Positions 51,321 through 64,000 of a DNA stretch of 64,000 nucleotides are shown in pieces (position 1 is the first letter of the stretch; each line of letters opens with the position of its first letter). This stretch comes from Ancylostoma caninum. Lineage: Eukaryota > Nematoda > Chromadorea > Rhabditida > Ancylostomatidae. Under the pieces are notes generated by a model that was not told the DNA's origin, made no database searches, and saw only the letters and a program-made list of their open reading frames with translations. Location: assembly GCA_037903475.1 (NCBI GenBank), contig JBAJFG010000460.1, positions 310,001 through 374,000 on the forward strand, written 5' to 3'. A program made the translations under genes and the position numbers.

Positions 51321-54300
51321 CTACTCAAACCTCTGAAAGAGGTAGAGATATGCGAGTTGACGAGGTGGATTCTGTGATATGGCCACTTTCTCGTCGTTGA
51401 AGAGTATCTAAATCAAAGCATATTGGGAAGAGAAACGAAAAATTAATTCAGATTTGTCTTTAGAATTCAGCAGCACGTGATGTCGGCAATTCAATGACTT
51501 CGGCCAGTAGAAAACTTCCATTCAAAGGGAAAAATCAATAAAACACAGAATTTTGCCAACGTTAGACGATGACTTGTATTTTAGCGTATAAAGTCGTCCT
51601 TGAGTTCCATTGGAGGGATGGCGCGGGTGGAATATCAAAACTTGAAGCTGCTCAATAGGTTTTGAAAATTTCACAAAATTTCGGGACTAGTGCTTTATCA
51701 AGTGCTACTGAAACGATAGGAATCGGGTCATGAAAGAGCTGGGCTGAGGTTGCAGTGATAGAATGAGAAGCAGAGGAGAATAAAAAAGGTGGAGAAGTTC
51801 CAAGTGAGAAAAACAGGTAAGCTTGAAAAACAACTAGTAATACAATTCAAAAGACTAAGAGAATCAAAAGCAAACTCCAAACAAAGACGTACCCATCTAT
51901 CATCCTTCTTCACGTGCACCACGTAGTGTCCAGAGTGAGGACTACTTCCCATGTGACTAATAAACGCGACAAGACGATACTTGCCGCTGCCATCACTGAA
52001 CTCACGGGAAGCAGATGTCGCTAGAGGTGTTGTGTTCTCACCAGGACAAACGGCACCGCACTCAGGTGGTACCTGTGTTGAACATGTAAGTTATTTCTAT
52101 GAAAACCGCCTTCCCCTAGGGGCTGCGAGAAACAAACTAACGAAAAAAGTTGAAATCACATAACAAACAAACCTCTTCAGCATGAACGAAAAGCCACTCT
52201 GCAGCTGCATTAGCATCAGGATTGCGACTGAGAGCGTAACGTGCTTGATGAGCAGTAAAACCTTGAAAATGAAACATAGTTGAAGGCGAACAATAATGTC
52301 AAAACATTTCTTATTACCGAAGGCAATCAGCTCATCTAGTCCTTCCATATGAGCTGGTCCACTGGCGGATGGATGGGTCGGAGCAGTGGCAGGAGGATCA
52401 TTTAGTGATGGATCGTCCAAACGAAGCATTACCCACTCAGCCGCTGCTTCTACACCTCCGCTTTTCCCAGTCTCTATTGCAGCTTTTATTGAAGCATTTC
52501 GTGTGAATCCCATAGCTTCCAACTAAACACCGCCCATTCACAAACAAAAATGAGGAAATATGTTTACTCTAAAAACAACCTGTTCGACGATATTTCTGTC
52601 ATAATCGGGTAAAGCAGGAGGAGGTGCTGTGGGAGCATCATCAGGTAGAAGCACTTCGTTCTCTTTCTTGCCGATACCGCGTAAACCGGAGAGGTCAATG
52701 TCGTCAGGAACCTGATTCACTTATAATTACTCTTTCTAGACGACAATTTTATCGACTTCCATAGCTTGAGTTGTTGCTTACCTGTAAATCCAGGTCGAGC
52801 TTCTTAATGGTGAAATCCGGATTCATCGTGAATCTCTAAAAAAAATAATTGCATCCTAGTCATATACTTCATTACGACGGAAGATATTATTCAAATATAG
52901 TTGACCGAATTTATTCATTTCCTTGCTTTAAAAATTTCTCAACCAAACCTTCCACCCACTTGAGCTTGAAGGAATAAGAAATCTGGAAATGTCCTAAAAC
53001 GTATAGTCGTACGAGCTCCCTTCTTCTCATGAGTGATAGGACTCACGAAATCCTGAACGGTAAGAGCTTATGAGGCTTCAAACCAACTCAACCAGATACT
53101 GTTCAAACCTCGATAGTCTCAGGCTCAAAAAGAGCGTGGAGACAGTCTGTGAGAGCCACCGTAGATCGACCCCCTTCGCCTTCATCCGCCCTAATCGCGG
53201 CCTGAGGGGGAATATCAGAGAATTTGTTTATTTATCAGAAGATAAAAAATATTTAAAAAAAAACAACAGTTGCACACCTTTGGAATGGGCACGGCGAGTA
53301 CAGTCTCTTCTCTATCTGTGTATCGAACCATTGCTGATGCAATGTCCTCAAACCGACTTTCCATCTTGAACCTATAGAAGAAGCCGGTAACGAGGGTTTT
53401 TGAGCAAGGACTTGGAAACAAGAGCAAGAGTTGGACATACTTCACCGAGAGAGTTGGGTCCCGAATTTCAACAGGGGTGTTGGAAGAAATCTTGTCCAAG
53501 AGGAATCTGCAAATGAAATTCTGTAGGAACTATGGAATTAGGAGATTATTCCAAAACAACAGATGTAGCATCCTATGTAATTAGTACACAGATGTACCGA
53601 ACGTATTCTTCCGCGTCCTGTTGACGACTTGAAGAAAATTCTGGATGAGATCCCGCAACCACTCGCTTGAACTGGGATGGTTTGATGCCATTAAACTCAC
53701 TATTCTCCTGTAAATAACGATATTCATAGACAAAAATTGTGCACAGCAAAGGAACTTATTTAAAACCATTAACGCTTGGCACCTAGACGCATGATATAAG
53801 TCAATTTCAAGATAAAACTATGATAATGAGCAAGGATTCAGAAACGCAAGGAATCTAGATGAAGAGCATAGATGAAGTTTACATAAGCGGCAGCGAAGAA
53901 GGAACTATACTGGAAAAATAGGCTTTACAGACTAAATAATGCATATTTACTTGAATTGCAAGCATGTCATGAGCGAAAATACGTAAGCGAAACTAAAATA
54001 CACAAAAAAAACGTACCACAGAGTAATCTCCACTCGCCATGCCAGCAAATAGTTTCGCCACCTGAGCATTGAAGTCCAAGTGTACCTGTATCGCAACAAT
54101 AAATACTATCAGGACACAGGATCTATCAATACGCTAAAAACAAACATCAAGTGGTGGTACTCGAGCAAGTATGGGACCAGCGCCATCGACAAATCGCGTG
54201 ATAAACGAAGGAACGATGAGCAGCGATTGCAAGACCTGATCAGAAGAGATTGTGAAAATAAGAACGGATGAAAATACCATAAGGGAACAGAAGAAGGATG

Positions 54301-57300
54301 CTTACAGAATTCATATAACAGCTTGAACCAATGTTGATCAAGCCGGTGTAGCCTGGTCCGAAAATGCTTTCGAGACTAGCTCCATCTTCCTGACATTTGG
54401 CCCATTCCCACCTTGAAAGATAAGCGATGAAGACGTTCGAAAAGGGACGAGCGAATAAGTCAAAAGGCATCACACCACTTACTTTTGATTCATATCAAGC
54501 TCCAATTCCAGCGTACTCTTCTCAGTCTTTTTCAAACTTTTTGCATCTATCCCAAAGTGAGCCAAATGTTTCTCCAAATTAGGGTCAATCACTGCATCAT
54601 CTTCATCATAACTGAAGGGAACGGAAACCATACCATAATCACATTAATCATCACATTACATATGAATTGACTTTCGAGACTTTGAAAATTTACCTGAACA
54701 CGTCCGCAGTTCCATCACTTGAAATGGTGCCTAACTTCACTACCAGTGGGAAACTTAACAATGCAGAATGACAAACACATTAGCAAGAAAGAAATAGGGT
54801 CTGAAGGGTACCCAGTAGCGTCGTAATACTGTTTCATGTGGTTGTTTCCCTTACACATCTGACCCTCTGCGACGAACTGACTGCGGCCACATCTAATAGC
54901 ACCATCTGTCAAGTTTAGCCACAGATTTTCGCCCAGCGTGCAGCCTTCAGCTTCGCACGTCCAGCCACTAAGTGGGACCTGAGAGGGAATAATGGACAGC
55001 AAAACGTTGGGACGCCAGAAAAAAAATTGAGGCAAAAAGAAATTGTAAGCACCTTCTTTCCGTTATCCATTTGAACTAAATTGGCGTGCTTAGTGACTTG
55101 TTTTATCTGAAATTCTGTCTATACAATAAAGCTTGTGGAACGGTGAAAGCGAGATAGTAGAAGAGGAAATCCTTCAACTCCCTCAAGCAGAGTTCCGAGC
55201 TGTGATACATAGAGAAATTGTTATAGTTACTTACCTCCCCATCCCATGCATTGCTTGCATTTTGCAGCAGTGCTATCCGCTCTGCGCTTGTTGCGCTGAT
55301 CACAAATTGACACGTCCTGGAAATGTTGTGTCAAAATATCAGAACAAGTATCCCAGGACTTCTCTCCTTTTTGGTATGGGCAGGGTCAAGCGTAGTGTTG
55401 GTAAATATTCGATCCCGAAGCGACCCCCCTCTTGCGGACGGGAAAATGTGACCCCCTCCCAGAACTTTTAATTTTTTTTACGTTTTCAGTCATTGTATTT
55501 CAACAACTTCCAAAATATCCGGAAGATATTTTTTGAATTCAATTAATTTTCAAAATTAATTTTTCACTTTTCAATTTTCGATTTTTATTTTTGAATTCCA
55601 AGTTTTATCAATGAAACAAAAAGTCCGTTGGCACATGTCCATCCACACTACACATCTACACACTTATTGTAAGCAACGGGAGTGACGCAGAAGTCGTAGC
55701 CATGTTCAAACAGGCCCAGGGTTCGATCCCCACCGGAGACTACTTTTTGTAAAATGGAAAAATGTATGTGGAGCAGTCGAAAGTCAAGTTTCTATGTGTA
55801 TGAGCAAAAACAAATTGTGAGGACGTTTTTTTAAGCTGTGAAAGTGGTGTGTGAGTGGTGTCCTTTCACTCAGAATTAGAATCGTACACGTGCAGATGTA
55901 AGGTTGTTTGTCACGAATTTTAAAAGGGTTGGCACGTGACCTGGGAAAATGGCTTGAGTCGTTCTGCTATCAGGAAGATTTGCGCTTTCTGATGCATTTC
56001 TTCTTGTTCTAAGAAATTTGGTTCATTACAGCTCAATTTGGGTGGAAATTCATTGGTAAAAAGGTGGGAAAATTGCCATTTTTACGAACGGTTTACCGTC
56101 GGTTTACCAACGGAATAAAAATCCCACCAGGTAACTTTGGGAGCTGAAATTTTGCGTGAACATAGAGATTGACTTCCTCTTTCAGAATCACTTCCAAAGT
56201 TTTGTCAGCTTTCAAACGTTCGCTGAAAAAAAGCCATGGAAGAAAAATCTGATTCCTGGCAAGTTTAAGATTGCGGTGTCAATCTGAGGCAAATAACTTC
56301 ATGCTTGCTTTGTATGAGGGAACAGCTTCAACGCATTACAATAGAGGAAGAATTGCTCTTTCTTATGCGCAGGGTCGCTTTTTACAGAATTTTCTGATTT
56401 TGTCAGTAATTGAGTGTCAACATACATCAAATTTAACAAATTTTGCGGTCATGTCTTATGTGGTCTTATCGCTATAAAAGAATTTCCAATGAACGAGAAG
56501 CCGTGGAATTTTGCATTATCATAAGGTTTGATTCCGGGGAACAGCTTCCATAGCTCTGGAGCATCATGTGATGTGCAAAGGTCATAGGATACCATGTACG
56601 GAATTGCATTTGGAGCTACATATTCACTGGGCCCTAGGAGTCGATTTACAACCAAATAAAACGTCCAAGAGTAAGAAGAAAGTGGTAACCGTCGATTTTA
56701 CACTAGTTATCCATCGTACTAAAAGAAAAAGAGCATGTTGAAGTGTTTGCAACACTAACATCCTTTCGAAGAATCGAACTTGGATCTCGGTGATGAAAAA
56801 CAAACTTCCCTACCTTGCTGTTATCATACTACTCTCTTCAGGCGACCCCCCTTGGTGAACTACCACCGTACGCTTGACCCTGGGTATGGGCAATTCTATA
56901 TCAAGTGACTTCAGCGAAATTTTGAATGAACATGGCGTCGATAATACTGGGAATGAACTGTGAAGAATGAAATTCTTGAAAATATGAATTGGTAGAGCTC
57001 TACGGTGTGAAGGCTACTCTACTTCAAAGTTTCTTTCTCTACCACACTCAAGGGTTCAAGATCACTACACATAAATGAATGGTACAGAGCCGCCCGTTCA
57101 AGAACAGCAACTAAGGAGCGAAAACTACGATGGGTGATGCCTCAAAACATGGGAAAAATAATCGAAGTAAAGACATCTAGCACAAGGACAGCTCTTACTT
57201 TGAATTCTAGCGATGAAATGCGCGTCTTCAGCGGCACTTGCTACTTGTCACAAGCTAATCCAAACAACTCAGCACTTTCGGCGGTTTACCACGAGACTGA

Positions 57301-58714
57301 GCAGCTGGTATCCATGTACAGTGCCTTCGATTCGCCGTGTCTTCCCACCACACCGCCTGAGATCACACGTGGGGTCCTGCTGGCAGTATTCCCACAGCCA
57401 ACCGGGCTGAGTATCAATCGCCAGCAGGACGCTACGTGTGATCTCAGGCGGTGCAGCGGGAGGACGAATAGGAGACACTGTGTTTATCTTAAAACTACAT
57501 CATTCGGAACGGGTTACGTTCTCGATCTTAGTTACAATGCAAAAGGACAAAAGAAAATTGACTCAGAGGGGAACCACTGTAACGATACACTCGATCAAAC
57601 TTGTTAGAAACACAAAGCGCCATAAGGGGCTAGAGCGCCAGGCATATTGTTCCAATAACGCGGCGGCACGCATAGACACAAGTAATGATAAACTCTGCTT
57701 CCAATTTGCACAGATTGCACACCAAAAGATCCTTTCAACGAGATAGATGAAAAATGCGAGGTTCCTAATGCAAAGACAGCAGCAAATATTTTTAAAATAT
57801 CGCCTACTCAAGAATAGCCACGCAATAATGATCAACCGTTTTTGAATGGCTGGAAAAAGAGGCAGCGCTGAATCACTCGTTTAGCCCTTCAACGGCCAAG
57901 AAAAAAAAAACCAAGCGTTGCTGGTTTGAGTCAACGTGCATTACAAGGATTAGCGAGTCATGCTGCGCAGTCCCTGTAGCCAACGGTGCAGTAACTATTG
58001 ACCTCTACTGTGCAGGAAGTGGGAAATACGAAAACTATAATGAGTCCTACAACAACAAAGAAACCAACCCGTAAAGATCGGCACCAAGTTTCTCGTCTAT
58101 TGGACACTTGGCGTTTATGTGAGGGAATGAGACCAGTGAATAACTGTCGACCACATCGAACCTGAAATAGATTACTAACAACAAGAAGGAAAACGAGAAA
58201 ACGTAACAATAAGGGACGCACTTTTTCGTGTCAAAACCACTGTCAGTGCCAATAGCAAGCCGTGTGATTTTGTCCTTCGGCTCTCCATCAGACTCTTCCT
58301 CAGATTCAAGGTTCACCTAAGCGAAGAGAAGCTTACAATGAACACCGCAAGAAAGCTCAACAACACTCACTTTTTTGCTCGAAATATGGAGGAAAAGTGT
58401 ATTTCCAGACTGTTCAGCATACACCCCAACATGAGTGAAACAGAAGCAGGCGTACGTCTTTAAACAGACAAACAAACCTCCTTAAAACAAATAAATTGAA
58501 AAATGAAGGTTTGAAATGAATAAAACTAAAGACGCTAAGAATATCGTAATTAAAACAGGGGATTACCTGTAAAGAACGGTGTGCGGAAGCAGTACGTGCA
58601 CTCTTCTTTGTAAACTTTTGTAGAAATATCCGGAACGGTGAATGACCCCTCTCGTAGAGTGCTTCGAAAGCGTTCAGGACAAACAGGCTCTTCAGCATCT
58701 TGCGGCACCGCCAT
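51321..58714 (-). CDS. usp-5: Ubiquitin-specific protease 5 (isopeptidase T) orthologue
   Basis: Twenty-three exons: 58714-58567, 58480-58371, 58316-58222, 58161-58069, 55316-55235, 55106-55053, 54978-54812, 54753-54694, 54611-54483, 54411-54306, 54235-54146, 54085-54017, 53707-53598, 53506-53441, 53371-53278, 53201-53109, 53052-52949, 52833-52782, 52711-52580, 52522-52318, 52261-52173, 52072-51893, 51407-51321. All phases agree, giving 804 aa (human USP5 is about 830-860). The enzyme disassembles free polyubiquitin chains in the cytosol and nucleus. Order: N-terminal zf-like region, ZnF-UBP (about 195-250; C202, C207, C224, H241), catalytic Cys box (INIGSSCYMNS, C344), QQDAEEY, two UBA domains (about 615-716), His box SGHYVVHVKKDDRW (H765) and LFND (D781). 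The start follows a 3' splice site 16 nt upstream. Identity is by motif order recalled from the family. Confidence 0.95.
55381..56882. mobile_element. hAT-like nonautonomous element inside usp-5 intron
   Basis: The termini CAGGGTCAAGCGTAGTG (55381) and the complement of CAGGGTCAAGCGTACGG (ends CCCTG at 56882) form inverted repeats that continue into gcgacccccct/aggggggtcgc. A perfect 8-bp duplication GGTATGGG flanks the 1502-bp element (55373-55380 and 56883-56890). This is diagnostic of hAT transposition. No transposase is recognised. Its termini differ from those of the 6384 element, so it is a second family. Confidence 0.88.
55683..55736 (+). pseudogene. tRNA-like segment (A- and B-box) within hAT-like element
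   Basis: TGACGCAGAAGTCGTAGCC resembles a tRNA D-arm/A box. Starting 37 nt further on, GGTTCGATCC (55720-55729) is a canonical B box, followed by ccaccggagac. The anticodon arm is too short and the 5' acceptor strand does not pair, so it is not a functional tRNA. It looks like a degenerate tRNA or a tRNA-derived SINE fragment captured by the transposon. Confidence 0.5.
57319..57480. mobile_element. CAGTG-type fold-back MITE in usp-5 intron
   Basis: This 162-bp element has arms of about 65 bp. The left arm has CAGTGCCTTCGATTCG and accgcctgagatcacacgtg; the right arm is its complement, ending CACTG at 57480. The innermost 33 bp (ggtcctgctggc inward) are almost perfect, around a 35-nt loop. TA precedes the left end (57317-57318), but no TA follows the right end. 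Confidence 0.7.
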
Positions 58715-58866
58715 TACTTCCAGGTTTACCCTGCCGGAACAACAAGCAAATAGACTCATTACATAGCTCTTTAAACGGCTCTGAAACGCAACTTTCTTTC
58801 AATAATGGGTTATTAATGAATGAATGAAATAAATGAATCAGAGCAGAACGCGATAACGGGTGCGTT

Positions 58867-60023
58867 GCACTAGGCGACAACGGGAGGCGTGTCTCGGACG
58901 AGATCTGCAAAACTCTGTCATCTCTGCACTCTGCAGGGTGGCAGTAAGCGCTCGCTCGGATGGCTCTCGCACCTCTCTCGCACCTTTAATTACTGGTACA
59001 TTAGAGGTGTCTAGGTCGACGTCAGGAATGTTGAGGTTAAACGCTCGTATATCGATCATCTCCCTTGCGCGGTTTTTTAGCAAAAAAGCGAGAAAATGCT
59101 CGTCAGGGAATTGGGTACAGTATTCAACTTTGCAATTAGGGAAAAGCCAATACGGAGGATAATCATCTACCCACAAAGTTATTTGCTTTTTCTTTCTTTT
59201 CGAACCCGTGATGGAATAGTTCTACATATATGTGAGCAGCATTTCTACCGATGTTAGACATAAATGAAAAAAGTAGAAGTTATTGTTAGAGAAGTTGAAA
59301 AGTCTCCATTTCTTCATTTCGTACCTGACTTTAGTATAAGAGCAGTGCAGAACAGTGCTCTTTCAGAACTAAAACACGTATTGCTGCCCTTCCTGTATTA
59401 GACACATCGGTAGAAACCTCAAATGTTAACATTTTCAACCGAATTTTTGCATCCCGGACTTTCGGGATAATGCATAATGCATACAGAGAATTTAGTATGC
59501 CCTGCCACTCCGCAAAACGCATCTGATCCTTGACTGAGGGATGGAGAAGGACTATCGAATGAGGAAAAGAGTACCTCTTTGACTAAGCTGCTGGTTTTAT
59601 TTTACTTTTGTAGAGGTTTGGTTCATTTATATTTTCTAAACCTTTCGAAAAAATCAAAGTTTGGATTTAATTCCGGAATTTCTGCGTAGAGATACAGTGA
59701 TGAAATATGCGCACAGCCATTTGCATGATTGCTAAATTTAACTTTTGACTTATTTTTCCCTGCCTCTCACTTAAATGAGTTATTTCCACTACTTTTTAAT
59801 AACACTATTTTGCCAAGGTAGCCGTAGAACTAGTAGGAGTACGCTGAATTTGCTATACTCAGTATGACCCTGTCGATGGTGGCAACACCTGAGGACGTAT
59901 CACATTCCCAGGGTCAGGTTGGCATGCATCGACACGAGCTGGCAGGATGCCAGCAACGCCTGCGTCTATGCTGCTGCTATGGAGGTATCTCGTACGGGAA
60001 CGCCCCCCTCTGTCGCCTAGTGC
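58867..60023. mobile_element. Degenerate terminal-inverted-repeat element, 1.16 kb
   Basis: The left end GCACTAGGCGACAACGGGAG (58867) and the complement of the right end, GCACTAGGCGACAGAGGGGG (ending 60023), match for about 40 bp with several differences, continuing through acgagat. Weaker similarity extends outward. Two minus-strand frames inside (59331-59522 and 58838-59176) look protein-like in places, such as WVDDYPPYWLFPNCKVEYC, but match no family I recognise. They could be remains of element coding sequence. Confidence 0.5.
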
Positions 60024-60210
60024 TTGCCGCCCCGCGATAACTCGTACCAATTTGAACAATACCGCTCAAGTTCGTAATCACACACAAAGTAAAGTATTCC
60101 ACGCGTTATTTGCAACTGATTGTAATTGCTCTTCTAACCATCGCTAAAACAACTTCTTTGTTGTCTAATTAATTTTTCAACCTCTAAAAAAGGAGAAAAA
60201 ATTGCCATTT

Positions 60211-60489
60211 TCAACTTCTATAGCAGGCAGTTTTTGAATGTGAATCCTCGGCTACCTCAAAAGTCTCATGGATGCCTTTGCAACTCGGCACAACGTCAGC
60301 AACTGTAGAATTCCTTTTCCAGCACACTCCCAAACCAAAAAAGGAAGAAAATCCCATATCACCGCAATTTTCGGGATTTTCCGTTTGCGGACGACTTTCC
60401 GCTAGTGTTGTATGAGTTTCACAGAATTGTTTTTGGAGCGCGATAAATTTTCTTTTGAATTCCATTAAATTTTGAACTGTCTGTGACAT
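60211..60489 (-). CDS. Possible small or first-exon ORF divergent from cdk-4
   Basis: I do not recognise this. It is a 92-aa frame that starts with ATG 87 bp from the cdk-4 start on the opposite strand. It begins MSQTVQNLMEFKRKFIALQK, which could be a short amphipathic or coiled helix, and then becomes Cys/Ser-rich. A good donor (ttttgag|gtagcc, near 60257) could make it a first exon, but I cannot find a following exon. It may also be chance. Confidence 0.25.
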   Translation of the reverse strand: MSQTVQNLMEFKRKFIALQKQFCETHTTLAESRPQTENPENCGDMGFSSFFGLGVCWKRNSTVADVVPSCKGIHETFEVAEDSHSKTACYRS

Positions 60490-60575
60490 TATTTTTACTG
60501 GTAGTAGTTATTATTAGTTCATTATTAATTGGTCTTCTGCAGATTCCTACCCGCTATCCTCCATGTTCAGGCTGA

Positions 60576-63616
<3,041 letters not shown>

Positions 63617-63931
63617 GTGGCTCGAGTTGTATTGGTTTCTGTTATCCTTTTGCTTTACATGGTTTGCGCACACATTGCCTGGGAATGATTCGGGATTGAA
63701 AACTATGTAAACTGTGCCTAAACACTGGTTTAAAATGCCTCCACTGCGTCCTTCTTCGTTCAGCTCAACGTTGCTGTTATCCGTAAAGTTGATTCGTTTT
63801 ACATTTAGCTTTCATCACAAAGGTATCTCATTTCGGCATGACATTCCATGAGCATGTTACCTTGCCTAATCTGCACATATCCTATTTCTGTTTATTGGAT
63901 GTTTACTCGGCCTCCTTGTATACACTTTTAC

Positions 63932-63937
63932 AATAAA
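63932..63937 (+). terminator. Polyadenylation signal of cdk-4
   Basis: AATAAA, 316 bp beyond the stop codon and followed by a T/G-rich stretch. It is the best candidate 3' end for the cdk-4 transcript. The last 60 bases of the window show nothing further. Confidence 0.6.
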
Positions 63938-64000
63938 TGCATTTGTGCAATCTGTATCTTGTAGTTTTTCCTTATAGTTCTGCTATCCTACGTTATTGGC

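Larger units (their letters stand above)
55317..58068 (-). other. Fourth intron of usp-5 (2.75 kb), transposon-expanded
   Basis: All other usp-5 introns are about 50-485 bp. This one is 2752 bp, of which 1502 bp is the hAT-like element and 162 bp a CAGTG-type MITE. The 157-aa frame at 57134-57607 crosses that MITE and is not a gene. Confidence 0.75.
58731..60575. other. Divergent intergenic region between usp-5 and cdk-4
   Basis: This holds the 5' regions of both genes. A 3' splice site for usp-5 sits at 58731-58732 (ggcag on the minus strand) and one for cdk-4 at 60541-60542 (ttctgcag). In between lies a degenerate inverted-repeat element (58867-60023) and one minus-strand frame of uncertain status. 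Confidence 0.5.

Noticed and set aside
51728..51892. Read-through frame beyond the usp-5 His-box exon as the protein C-terminus
   Set aside because: A donor at the end of the exon and a perfect downstream exon (51407-51321) encoding ILFNDEKVAISQ provide the expected family C-terminus.
57134..57607. 157-aa plus-strand frame
   Set aside because: Lies in an intron of usp-5, antisense, and runs through both arms of an inverted-repeat MITE.

Overview
The window looks like nuclear DNA of a clade V (rhabditid/strongylid, hookworm-like) nematode. This is inferred from three spliced genes with nematode orthologues, short introns mixed with long repeat-filled ones, ttttcag-type acceptors, a 3' splice site 0-33 nt upstream of each start codon (as expected for spliced-leader trans-splicing), and a CR1-like retrotransposon plus many small inverted-repeat elements. 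The species cannot be named from the sequence alone.

Layout. 1-~4.1 kb: a nearly complete CR1-like non-LTR retrotransposon (ORF1, endonuclease, reverse transcriptase) with one frameshift. ~4.1-36 kb: a gene-poor stretch with no exon I can support. It holds a TA-flanked MITE, an 888-bp hAT-like element with a perfect 8-bp target duplication and a 184-bp palindrome nested in it, further fold-back elements at 11.9 and 21.8 kb, a 20-copy ATTT array, a 5'-truncated CR1 fragment at 28.9-29.5 kb, long C runs, and a few GC-rich or motif-bearing islands that could be regulatory.

36.4-50.7 kb (+): a seven-exon RING-CH (MARCH-type) membrane E3 ubiquitin ligase, 331 aa, with a 7.4-kb first intron and further introns that host a PIF/Harbinger-like MITE and a 463-bp inverted repeat. 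51.3-58.7 kb (-): a 23-exon orthologue of ubiquitin-specific protease 5, 804 aa, convergent with the MARCH gene. Its 2.75-kb intron carries a 1.5-kb hAT-like element (perfect 8-bp duplication, tRNA-like segment inside) and a second small MITE. 60.6-63.6 kb (+): a seven-exon CDK4/6 orthologue (cdk-4), 318 aa, divergent from usp-5.

Functionally, two neighbours act on ubiquitin: the MARCH protein should attach it at membranes, and USP5 should recycle unanchored chains. The third is the G1 cyclin-dependent kinase. Nothing shows that they are co-regulated. I found no clear undescribed coding system. The most unusual content is the density and variety of datable, nested and hairpin-forming nonautonomous transposons.
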